Source of the DNA: Candidatus Gastranaerophilales bacterium
GTDB lineage: Bacteria > Cyanobacteriota > Vampirovibrionia > Gastranaerophilales > Gastranaerophilaceae
DNA: 31,679 bases
Assembly: GCA_003150395.1 (NCBI GenBank)
Contig: QAMI01000038.1
Location: forward strand, 29,636 to 61,314
Direction of reading: 5' to 3'
Under the pieces are notes generated by a model that worked only from the letters and a program-made list of their open reading frames with translations, made no database searches and was not told the DNA's origin. Made by a program: the position numbers and the translations under genes. Position 1 is the first letter of the stretch. Every line of letters begins with the position of its first letter. This document shows, piece after piece, positions 23,691-29,988 of the stretch.

Positions 23691-23775
23691 TTCAAATGTA
23701 AATACTAATATTTGAATATGATTAATAGTATTCATATATGAATATTATTATATTTGATTTTTTATATAATGTCAA
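23691..23775 (-). promoter_or_regulatory. Consensus prepilin 5 promoter with palindromes at and below the start site
   Basis: On the minus strand, TTGACA (23770-23775), 17 nt, TATAAT (23747-23752). TATTCATATATGAATA (23729-23744) is a perfect 16-bp palindrome at the predicted start site. TTCAAAT (23691-23697) and ATTTGAA (23710-23716) form a second inverted pair in the leader. The half-site TTCAWAT recurs throughout the gap. Confidence 0.7.
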
Positions 23776-23781
23776 TATCGC

Positions 23782-23787
23782 TATAAT
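23782..23787 (+). promoter_or_regulatory. -10 box 6 nt before the ATG of the HTH gene
   Basis: TATAAT, TTTTTG, ATG; no SD, so probably leaderless. The weak -35 (TTTTTA, 23759-23764) lies beside the prepilin 5 -35, so the two divergent promoters overlap. Confidence 0.5.
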
Positions 23788-23793
23788 TTTTGT

Positions 23794-24006
23794 ATGAGTA
23801 TTAAAACAAAAATTAAGATGCTTACAGCTTCACGTGGAATTACTCTTAAAAAGCTAGCTAATATGTTATCAGAGGTTACATCTGAAAATTATTCCTATAA
23901 CAGTCTTCTTGGAAAACTAAACAGAGAAAGTTTATCATTGAAGGAAGCTGAGATAATTGCAAAAATTCTGGACTACAGAGTTGATTTTATTGATTTACAT
24001 CGATGA
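23794..24006 (+). CDS. Small XRE-like helix-turn-helix protein (70 aa)
   Basis: The whole protein is one HTH domain: MSIKTKIKMLTASRGITLKK (helix 1 and start of helix 2), LANMLSEVTSENYSYNSLLGKLNRE (long turn and recognition helix), then SLSLKEAEIIAKILDYRVDFIDL. The order matches lambda-repressor-like domains but is more distant from the XRE protein at 18414. It is divergent from prepilin 5 and followed by a strong bidirectional terminator, so it is a single-gene transcript. The gap holds palindromes on the prepilin promoter. Confidence 0.82.
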   Translation: MSIKTKIKMLTASRGITLKKLANMLSEVTSENYSYNSLLGKLNRESLSLKEAEIIAKILDYRVDFIDLHR

Positions 24007-24049
24007 AATGAGGTATTTACGATTTTTTGAAGATTTTCTGTTATACAAC

Positions 24050-24084
24050 AAAAAAGAGAACTGATAAAATCAGTTCTCTTTTTT
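24050..24084. terminator. Strong bidirectional terminator between the HTH gene and tsf
   Basis: Perfect 16-bp arms (24050-24065 and 24069-24084), AAAAAAGAGAACTGAT with its complement, around an AAA loop. A and T runs at the two ends allow termination of both the rightward HTH transcript and the leftward rpsB-tsf transcript. Confidence 0.92.
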
Positions 24085-24101
24085 AATTGCTTTTTTATAA
24101 A

Positions 24102-24965
24102 TTAGCCTTTTACCTGGCTCATTACTTCTTCGGCAAAGTTGTCCTGACGTTTTTCAAGACCTTCACCAAGAACATATCTTGAGAAAGCTTTGATTGTCAG
24201 TTTGCCTTCGATTAACTGTTCAATTGTAACATCAGGGTTTTTAACAAACGGCTGTTCAAGAAGAACTTTTGCTGCCATAAGTTTATTAACTCTGCCTTCA
24301 ACAATTTTAGCTCTGATATTTTCAGGCTTTTTCTGCAAATCTTCTTTACCCATTTCAATTTCTGTTTCGTGATCGATTGCAGATTGCGGAATTTCTGCTC
24401 TTGAAAGGAATTCAGGAGCATTAGATGCAATATGAAGACAAATGTCATTCATCAATTCATCGTCTTTTTTATCTGTTTCAAGAAGAACGCCGATTTTGCC
24501 ATTGTGAATGTAAGTTGCAACATTTCCTTCATAGCGGACAAATCTTCTGAAAGTGATTTTTTCACCGATAGAAGCGATTTTTTCTTTAAGAACTTCTTCG
24601 ATAGTTTTACCGCATTTCGGGCAAGTTGAAGCAACGAAAGATTCAACATCAGCCGGGTTAGTTTCTGCAACAGCTTTTGCTAAACAGTTTGCAAGTTCTT
24701 TAAACTCTTCGTTTTTAGCAACGAAGTCAGTTTCGCAGTTAACTTCAACCATAGCACCTGCATTGTCAATGATTGCTGATGCAATTAAACCTTCAGCTGC
24801 AATTCTGCCCATTTTCTTTTCAGCAGAAGCAATACCTTTTTGACGAAGTACGTCCATTGCTTTTTCCATATCACCGTCGGTTTCGACAAGCGCTTTTTTT
24901 GCATCCATCATACCTGCGCCTGTCTTGTCACGGAGTTCTTTAACCATTTGAGCTGTAATGTTCAT
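24102..24965 (-). CDS. tsf: Elongation factor Ts
   Basis: 287 aa. EF-Ts exchanges GDP for GTP on EF-Tu. The N-terminal UBA-like domain (MNITAQMVKELRDKTGAGMMDAKKAL) and the core (AEGLIASAIIDNAGAMVEVNCETDFVAKNEEF) are canonical. Between the core subdomains lies STCPKCGKTIEEVLKEKI, an unusual CxxC pair. GGAGAGAA precedes the ATG. It follows rpsB in the usual rpsB-tsf operon, but the 143-nt gap contains a repeat element instead of a short spacer. A strong terminator follows. Confidence 0.97.
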   Translation of the reverse strand: MNITAQMVKELRDKTGAGMMDAKKALVETDGDMEKAMDVLRQKGIASAEKKMGRIAAEGLIASAIIDNAGAMVEVNCETDFVAKNEEFKELANCLAKAVAETNPADVESFVASTCPKCGKTIEEVLKEKIASIGEKITFRRFVRYEGNVATYIHNGKIGVLLETDKKDDELMNDICLHIASNAPEFLSRAEIPQSAIDHETEIEMGKEDLQKKPENIRAKIVEGRVNKLMAAKVLLEQPFVKNPDVTIEQLIEGKLTIKAFSRYVLGEGLEKRQDNFAEEVMSQVKG

Positions 24966-24988
24966 TTAATTCTCTCCTTTTTATTATA

Positions 24989-25106
24989 GGTGAATAAGTT
25001 AATAAGTGAATGCGGAATAAGTTCGTTTCAAATGCTATTCTTGCTTTTACGAATACAGTTTTATGATATGAACTTATTCACCTATTTACCTATTCACTTA
25101 TTTACT
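24989..25106. repeat. Gene-less inverted-repeat element between rpsB and tsf (relative of the rimP-nusA element)
   Basis: The left end (24989-25025) is built of GTGAATAAG-type units ending GAATAAGTTCGTT. The right end (25070-25106) is its rough inverse. GAATAAGTTC (25015-25024) and GAACTTATTC (25070-25079) match perfectly. The left end is nearly the same as that of the element at 30484, including the GAATAAGTTCGTT past the inverted repeat, but there is no ORF inside. It looks like an internally deleted, MITE-like copy. Confidence 0.7.
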
Positions 25107-25108
25107 TG

Positions 25109-25864
25109 TTATTCTACAACAACGCCTGCATCTTCAGCTTTAATTTCTTCAATTTTAGCTGTAGTGTTAGCTTTGTTTTCTTTTAATTGTTTACCTTCAA
25201 TAACAGCGTCAGCAAGTTTTGAAGTAATTAATCTGATAGAACGGATTGCATCATCGTTGCCTGGGATAATATAGTTAACATTTGTAGGGTCTGCGTTTGT
25301 ATCAGCAAGGCAGATTACAGGTATGTTAAGTTTGTTAGCTTCAAGAATTGCAATATTTTCTTTTTGCTGGTCAATGATGAAGATTAAATCAGGTAATCCT
25401 CTCATTTCTTTAATACCGCCTAGAGTTTTGCTCAATTTAGAAAGCTGTCTGTTAAGCTGAGCAATTTCTTTTTTCGGTAATTTTTCAGCATGACCGCTGT
25501 TTAAGAAATCTTCCAATTCTCTAAGTTTGCTAACTCTTCCTCTGATAGTATCAAAGTTAGTAAGCATACCGCCTAACCATCTTCTGTTGATGTAATAAGC
25601 GCCTGCTCTTTTAGCTTCTTCAGCAACGACTTCGGCTGCTTGCTTTTTAGTACCTACAAATAAGATATTTTTATTGCGTGCTGCAAAATCTCTTACAATG
25701 TTGTAAGCTTCGTCAAGAAGTTCTGTAGTTTTGCGTAAATCAAATACATAAATACCATTTCTTGCACCGTAAATATACGGTTTCATTTTTGGGTTCCATC
25801 TTTGAGTTTGGTGACCGAAATGTACACCTGCTTCCAAAAGTTCAATCATAGATGCTGCTGGCAT
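25109..25864 (-). CDS. rpsB: 30S ribosomal protein S2
   Basis: 251 aa with hallmark segments MIELLEAGVHFGHQTQRWNPKMKPYI (about residues 6-31), the NILFVGTKKQA loop, YYINRRWLGGMLTNF and PVICLADTNADPTNVNYIIPGNDDA. The C-terminal tail (KENKANTTAKIEEIKAEDAG) is acidic and variable. AAAGGAG lies 7 nt before the ATG. First gene of rpsB-tsf, with a leader of about 130 nt that may be structured. Confidence 0.98.
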   Translation of the reverse strand: MPAASMIELLEAGVHFGHQTQRWNPKMKPYIYGARNGIYVFDLRKTTELLDEAYNIVRDFAARNKNILFVGTKKQAAEVVAEEAKRAGAYYINRRWLGGMLTNFDTIRGRVSKLRELEDFLNSGHAEKLPKKEIAQLNRQLSKLSKTLGGIKEMRGLPDLIFIIDQQKENIAILEANKLNIPVICLADTNADPTNVNYIIPGNDDAIRSIRLITSKLADAVIEGKQLKENKANTTAKIEEIKAEDAGVVVE

Positions 25865-26031
25865 CGGTTTTCTCCTTTATTTTAACTTAGTACTACGGGC
25901 TAAACTGTCTCATTCGGTGTTAATGTAGCTATCCGTTTTGTAGCTGGGAATTACGCCACCCCCGAACTAGGGCAAACCTATCAGACTAGTGTAACCAATA
26001 ATATAATATTACAAACATAAAATTTCGTAAA
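25865..26031 (-). promoter_or_regulatory. rpsB promoter and long structured leader
   Basis: On the minus strand, TTTACG (26026-26031), 17 nt, TATTAT (26003-26008), predicting a start near 25996 and a leader of about 130 nt. The leader is more GC-rich than its surroundings and contains GGGGGTGGCG and two copies of AGCTACA. In other bacteria S2 represses its own operon through the leader; whether this one does is inference. Confidence 0.5.
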
Positions 26032-26095
26032 ACTTTAAATGTAAAGAATTGTAAAGATGAATTTTAAAATACCTGAAACCCTGTCATAATCTGCT

Positions 26096-26125
26096 GTATG
26101 GTATGGTATGGTATGGTGCGGTGCA
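26096..26125 (+). repeat. Pentanucleotide tandem repeat (GTATG)4 plus two variant units
   Basis: Four exact GTATG units (26096-26115) followed by GTGCG and GTGCA. It lies about 90 nt before the LysM gene, in or just upstream of its leader. It is a slippage-prone microsatellite. Confidence 0.85.
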
Positions 26126-26209
26126 GGCGTATCAATAATTTCCGGCTGATTTACTTTCATGAAGTATAAGCAATGTGTGCTTAAAGAGTATAAGAGAAAA
26201 GGAGTAAAC

Positions 26210-27298
26210 ATGACGGATTACACAATTAAATCAGGAGACACATTATCAGCTATTGCTAAGGCAAACGGCACAACGGTTAAAAATCTTATGGAGTTGAATC
26301 CGCAGATTAAGGATGCAAATTCTATATTTGCAAATGACAAAATAAAACTTTCTGCTGATGAAAACCTGCCCCGCGATTTATCTATTCCGGCGCAGGATGT
26401 TACTGATGATGGAGGTATTAATTTAAAGGGTTTGTCAGTTGAAAAACAATCTATGACACAAAATGAAGCGTCAAAAGGAGATCATAATAATACAGCTTCA
26501 AAATTTTTATATGCTGCTGGCGGCGCAGCTGCATATAAAGCAGCAGAAGCGGCGGCTCCATATGTAAAAGAAGGAGCAATAAAAGCCGGTCAGTTTGTAA
26601 AAGAAAATGCCGAAAAAGTTTACGATAAGACAAAAGAGGCTGCCAAATCAGCAAAAGATGCAGCTGTACAAGCTAAAAATAATGTTACGGATAAAGTTAA
26701 ATCTGCAGTTACAAGCGGGAAGGAAAAAGTTGCAAGTGCAAAAGCAAGCGCCAAAGAAGCTGTAAATTCAGCAATTGAGCGTGGCAAAAATAAGTATCAG
26801 AATTTAAAAGGGCGGTTTGTGAAATCTGCAAACGGTATGGCTGAACATGCAAAGCAAAAAGTAGTTGCCGGCAAAGAAGTTATTATGGAAAGATCAGCTC
26901 AAGCTAAGAATTCAACAATTTCAGGCAGTAAAAAGTTTATGGATTCAGCTAAGGCAATGGCTGGCAAAGGGGCAAAAGTTCTTTCAAAAGCAGCGCCTGC
27001 TGTAAAATTGGCAGGTAAAGTTGCAAAGCCGCTTGCAGTTGCATATAGTGCTGTTGAAATTGCCGACGCATACGATAAAGGTGGAACAAAAGCTGCGGCT
27101 AAAAAGGGTGCAAATGTTGCGGCCTCTGTTGGAGGTGCCTGGGCAGGCGCAACAGCAGGTGCATCAATTGGTGCAGCGGTCGGTTCTGTAGTCCCCATAG
27201 TTGGAACTGCTGCTGGAGCTGTGGTAGGAGGACTTTTGGGGAGTATTGGCGGATGGATTGCTGGCGATAAAATTTCTCAAAAAGTTCTTGAACAATAA
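26210..27298 (+). CDS. LysM protein with amphipathic repeats and a glycine-zipper C-terminus
   Basis: From ATG 26210 (AGGAG 5 nt upstream; an upstream in-frame ATG at 26159 lacks an SD) the product is 362 aa. Residues 3-45 are a LysM domain (YTIKSGDTLSAIAKANGTTV ... IFANDKIKL), which binds peptidoglycan or chitin-like glycans. The middle (about 100-270) is Ala/Lys-rich with 11-residue-like amphipathic repeats, such as KTKEAAKSAKDAAVQAKNNV, recalling LEA or apolipoprotein-type helices. The end has small-residue zippers (GGAWAGATAGASIGAAVGSV, AGAVVGGLLGSIGG) of the kind that insert in membranes. There is no signal peptide, so it may be exported otherwise. Wall-targeted membrane-active effector or structural protein: undecided. 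Confidence 0.8.
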   Translation: MTDYTIKSGDTLSAIAKANGTTVKNLMELNPQIKDANSIFANDKIKLSADENLPRDLSIPAQDVTDDGGINLKGLSVEKQSMTQNEASKGDHNNTASKFLYAAGGAAAYKAAEAAAPYVKEGAIKAGQFVKENAEKVYDKTKEAAKSAKDAAVQAKNNVTDKVKSAVTSGKEKVASAKASAKEAVNSAIERGKNKYQNLKGRFVKSANGMAEHAKQKVVAGKEVIMERSAQAKNSTISGSKKFMDSAKAMAGKGAKVLSKAAPAVKLAGKVAKPLAVAYSAVEIADAYDKGGTKAAAKKGANVAASVGGAWAGATAGASIGAAVGSVVPIVGTAAGAVVGGLLGSIGGWIAGDKISQKVLEQ

Positions 27299-27308
27299 AA
27301 GCAGTAGT

Positions 27309-27340
27309 AAAAGGTGCAGTTTTACTGCACCTTTTCTTTT
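27309..27340 (+). terminator. Terminator of the LysM gene
   Basis: Stem of 12 bp, AAAAGGTGCAGT (27309-27320) with its complement (27324-27335), TTT loop, followed by a T-rich run. Confidence 0.92.
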
Positions 27341-27348
27341 TTTACTAT

Positions 27349-27392
27349 AAAAAAAAAACAAAAAAATCGGACCTCCCCTAAAGTCAGTCCGG
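27349..27392 (-). terminator. Leftward terminator with long T-run
   Basis: On the minus strand a CGGAC/GTCCG stem (27368-27392) is followed by two long T stretches (the A-runs at 27349-27366). It ends transcription coming from cobO, opposite the LysM terminator. Confidence 0.65.
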
Positions 27393-27440
27393 TATTTCAT
27401 TTCTGAAACAAAAAGGATTTACATTAATACCTTTTCGCAT

Positions 27441-27475
27441 AAAAGCAGCATACAAAATTCCTCTCTGCTGCTTTT
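27441..27475 (-). terminator. Hairpin just after cobO
   Basis: AAAAGCAGCA (27441-27450) and TGCTGCTTTT (27466-27475) pair over 10 bp with a 15-nt loop, 8 nt past the cobO stop. In the leftward transcript it ends in UUUU. Confidence 0.65.
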
Positions 27476-27482
27476 GCCTCCC

Positions 27483-28016
27483 CTAATATTCAATTCCCTG
27501 TCTTGCCATGACGCCCATATCAAAATAATGCTTGATAGGTTTCATCTCTGTTACAAGATGCGCCATAGCCTTTAATTCAGGATGTGCATATCTTCCAGTC
27601 AATACAATCTCAAGGTTTTCAGGTTTGTTCATTAAAGCTTCTTTAACTTCTGAAACCTTAATCATATTCATAGATGTGCAAATATTGATTTCATCTAAAA
27701 TAATAAGCTGGTATTCCCCGGATTGAATTGCTTTTTTTGCATATTCCCAACCTTTTTTTGCTTCTTTAAAATCGTCCATACAAACATTGTGTGAATAGCA
27801 TACTCTGTCCATTCCAAACTGTACGACATCCAAATTTGGAAGGAATTTAGATGATGAAACAATTTCTCCATAAGATGTTGCGCTGTCGCCTTTTGTAAAC
27901 TGAATGATTAAAACTTTCCATCCATGACCGAGCGCGCGAAGTGCCAAGCCCAATGATGCTGTTGTTTTACCTTTTCCGTCTCCTGTGTAAATTTGAATAT
28001 AACCATGCTCTAACAC
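27483..28016 (-). CDS. cobO: Cob(I)yrinic acid a,c-diamide adenosyltransferase (CobO/CobA/BtuR)
   Basis: 177 aa of the P-loop adenosyltransferase type: IQIYTGDGKGKTTASLGLALRA with the Walker-like GDGKGKTT at about 12-19, then VLIIQFTKG, QLIILDEIN and VLTGRYAHPEL. It transfers the adenosyl group of ATP to cob(I)alamin or corrinoid precursors to make adenosylcobalamin. The start is GTG 28016 with GGAGG about 10 nt upstream. No other B12 gene is present and no cobalamin riboswitch is seen in its leader, so it may act in salvage. Two hairpins follow. Confidence 0.93.
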   Translation of the reverse strand: MLEHGYIQIYTGDGKGKTTASLGLALRALGHGWKVLIIQFTKGDSATSYGEIVSSSKFLPNLDVVQFGMDRVCYSHNVCMDDFKEAKKGWEYAKKAIQSGEYQLIILDEINICTSMNMIKVSEVKEALMNKPENLEIVLTGRYAHPELKAMAHLVTEMKPIKHYFDMGVMARQGIEY

Positions 28017-28580
28017 TTCTTTACTACCTCCAAATACAAACTGATATTGTTATCCATATTTTAAACGATATTTGAATAGTCTTTAATCGTTCTATGGATT
28101 GATTAGACTACAGGTGAGGATGTATTTTTTTATAATCCCCGCCTCCCAAGATGTAAATTCATCATAGAACAAATTTTCTAATATGAAACACTTTTTTGGC
28201 ATTCCATGCCAATCTTTTTACAATTAAATTTTCTTTAAATCTAAAGATTTAGATTTAGGGCGGGTTTTGGCATTTGAAAAATACATCAAAAAATTTACAT
28301 AATTTTTGTAAACTTAGTGTAATAATTACTTGCAAAATCTCAAAGAACTCTTGTTTAGTATGTTTTCAGGGGTTTGTAAAATTAAGATATTTTACATTTA
28401 CTAAAAGTTGTTTAACAGGTGTAATTAAACACGCTAAATCAGGCTAAAAAGCGGGTATAATATTTATTGAATACAAAGTTAGAGGATATGTTAATATTTG
28501 TAAAGTTATAACGTAAGAATAAGCAATTTTAAAACCGTTATATACTTTATATATATAAGAAGTATATAAAAGAGAGAATT
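28017..28580. other. 564-bp intergenic region rich in inverted repeats
   Basis: No convincing ORF. Features by position: TTGGCAT TCC ATGCCAA (28196-28212) with TCTTTTT after it, a terminator-like hairpin without an upstream rightward gene; a 22-bp palindrome at 28236-28257 (TAAATCTAAA, GA, TTTAGATTTA); then several TTTACA/TGTAAA inverted pairs at about 28308-28440, including TGTAAAAT/ATTTTACA and TGTTTAA/TTAAACA; TATAAT at about 28456; and TTATATACTT (28538-28547) with AAGTATATAA (28560-28569) next to the ribosome site of the following gene. It probably holds cobO and 28581 control regions, perhaps a small RNA. Confidence 0.5.
28196..28219 (+). terminator. Hairpin with T-tract in the 28-kb intergenic region
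   Basis: Perfect 7-bp stem (TTGGCAT/ATGCCAA), 3-nt loop, T-runs on both sides. It could end a small rightward RNA starting after 28016, or stop leftward read-through. Confidence 0.5.
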
Positions 28581-29807
28581 ATGAGCGGAAACACAGCAGT
28601 AAAACTTTATAAACCGCAGCCGGGTCTCAAGACTAACTTGAACAGCACCCGCACTTTGCCTAAGTTTGATGAAACAAAAACTTCATCAAACACTTCTACT
28701 GCTTCAACTTCATCATCCTCAACATCAAAGAGTGACAAATCAATTAAATATGCAGCATTAAGTGCTCTTGGAAACACTTCTAGACAATCTATTCAATCAG
28801 GCGCTGTAAGACAAGGCGGAACAAGATTTGTTAATCCATCTGACTATAAACTAAAAAATGTAGATTCAGAATTAACTCAAAGTATTGCAACTGGTTTTGC
28901 TCCAACTCCGCGCTCTGCAAGAAGAGAAATAGACAGACTTAATGCTGATCTTCAAAAATATGTACAGTATATAAATTCTCAAAAATCATCTGCAAACACT
29001 GGAACAAATAAAGCTGCCGGTACAATGAGTGCTATCAGCATGCTTAACCAGACTATCGGCAGTGTCACAAAAGCTGTTGCTTCAACAAAAGCTTCAAACC
29101 CGTCAAATATTACAAGTTCATCAAGCAACAATTCTTCAATTCAATTTACAGGAAACAACTCAAAAGAATATGACAGCCAAATCCAAACAGAAAAAGCTCT
29201 TAAAGATTCAGCAAGTGAATTGAGTGCCTCATTAGATGCAAGTATTAAAGAAAACACAGAAACACTTAACAATAAAAATACTGATTTAAGCAATGTTAAA
29301 GGTGAAATAAGCACTTTGAACCAACAAATCAATGCACTAAAAAGTACACTTGGCAAAGATCCAGCAAACGCCGCTGTAACCGAAGGCAGAATAAAAGAGC
29401 TTGAGGCAAAACTTAAAACCAAACAAGAAGAACAAAAAAAATTGGAAACAGAAATTAAAAATCTTAATGATTCTATAACTGCTGACACTAAAGAAAAAGC
29501 TCAAAAAGACAAGGAAGTTGATCAACACGAAGCAAATATCGCAAGTTATCAATCAGCTCAGACAAAACTTGAAAAATCAGAACAAAGAGAGCTGACCAGC
29601 TCTTATGACAAGCTTAAAAAACTTGCTCAAAAAGCAGAAAAAGAAACCGACGAAACTAAAAAACAAGAATTAGTTAAAGAATACAAAGGTATTGCAACAA
29701 CTTATAACGCACTTGTTGCAAACACTACAGTAAAAGGTTTCACCCCTGTAAGTGAAGAGCCGAATTTAGTTGATGCAAAAGGCTTGCTCGCACAATCAGG
29801 TTTTTAA
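28581..29807 (+). CDS. Ser/Thr-rich coiled-coil protein, unknown function
   Basis: 408 aa, AGAGAG 5-6 nt before the ATG. No signal peptide or membrane segment. The first ~75 residues are disordered and S/T-rich (SSNTSTASTSSSSTSKSDKS). Residues about 100-190 mix short helices and S/N-rich linkers. From about 200 to 345 there is a long coiled coil with heptads (for example ISTLNQQINALKSTLG, ELEAKLKTKQEEQKKLETEI). The tail has FTPVSEEPNLVDAKGLLAQSGF. The tag-like start and lack of a signal recall secreted-without-signal or structural proteins. Long inverted-repeat-rich control region upstream; strong hairpin downstream. Confidence 0.8.
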   Translation: MSGNTAVKLYKPQPGLKTNLNSTRTLPKFDETKTSSNTSTASTSSSSTSKSDKSIKYAALSALGNTSRQSIQSGAVRQGGTRFVNPSDYKLKNVDSELTQSIATGFAPTPRSARREIDRLNADLQKYVQYINSQKSSANTGTNKAAGTMSAISMLNQTIGSVTKAVASTKASNPSNITSSSSNNSSIQFTGNNSKEYDSQIQTEKALKDSASELSASLDASIKENTETLNNKNTDLSNVKGEISTLNQQINALKSTLGKDPANAAVTEGRIKELEAKLKTKQEEQKKLETEIKNLNDSITADTKEKAQKDKEVDQHEANIASYQSAQTKLEKSEQRELTSSYDKLKKLAQKAEKETDETKKQELVKEYKGIATTYNALVANTTVKGFTPVSEEPNLVDAKGLLAQSGF

Positions 29808-29834
29808 TCCAGTTTTAAAAACTTTACATAAGAC

Positions 29835-29863
29835 TTTACATTTAAGTTTTAATAATTTATAAT
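29835..29863 (+). promoter_or_regulatory. Promoter of the rimP-nusA operon
   Basis: TTTACA (29835-29840), 17 nt, TATAAT (29858-29863). The predicted start near 29870 is just ahead of the hairpin at 29874, so the transcript would begin with that hairpin. Confidence 0.6.
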
Positions 29864-29873
29864 ATTTTCAGAG

Positions 29874-29900
29874 AAAAGAACGGGAACCCCCGTTCTTTTT
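29874..29900. terminator. Hairpin: terminator of the 28581 gene and 5' stem of the rimP transcript
   Basis: AAAAGAACGGG (29874-29884) pairs with CCCGTTCTTTT (29889-29899) over 11 bp, AACC loop, T-run after it. It is 67 nt past the 28581 stop. Confidence 0.85.
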
Positions 29901-29988
29901 CTATCATCAGGGCGTTTTGCCGGAAAAACACTGCGGCTGAAAAACTGCAAATGTTGGTTAGGTTCTAAAAGCGAAGGAAGGAAGTGTT

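Noticed and set aside
26159..26209. Upstream ATG for the LysM protein
   Set aside because: It has no SD and adds a basic segment without function; ATG 26210 follows AGGAG at 5 nt and begins directly with the LysM domain.
26899..27198. Antisense Ala/Pro-rich frame opposite the LysM gene
   Set aside because: Low-complexity mirror of the Ala/Gly-rich coding strand; no SD.
27983..28100. Cobalamin riboswitch upstream of cobO
   Set aside because: The leader is short and AT-rich and lacks the conserved B12-box sequence.
28120..28168. Possible short peptide starting MYFFIIPASQD
   Set aside because: AGGTGAGG abuts the ATG with almost no spacing, and the TATAAT inside it is more simply promoter-like; too short to support.
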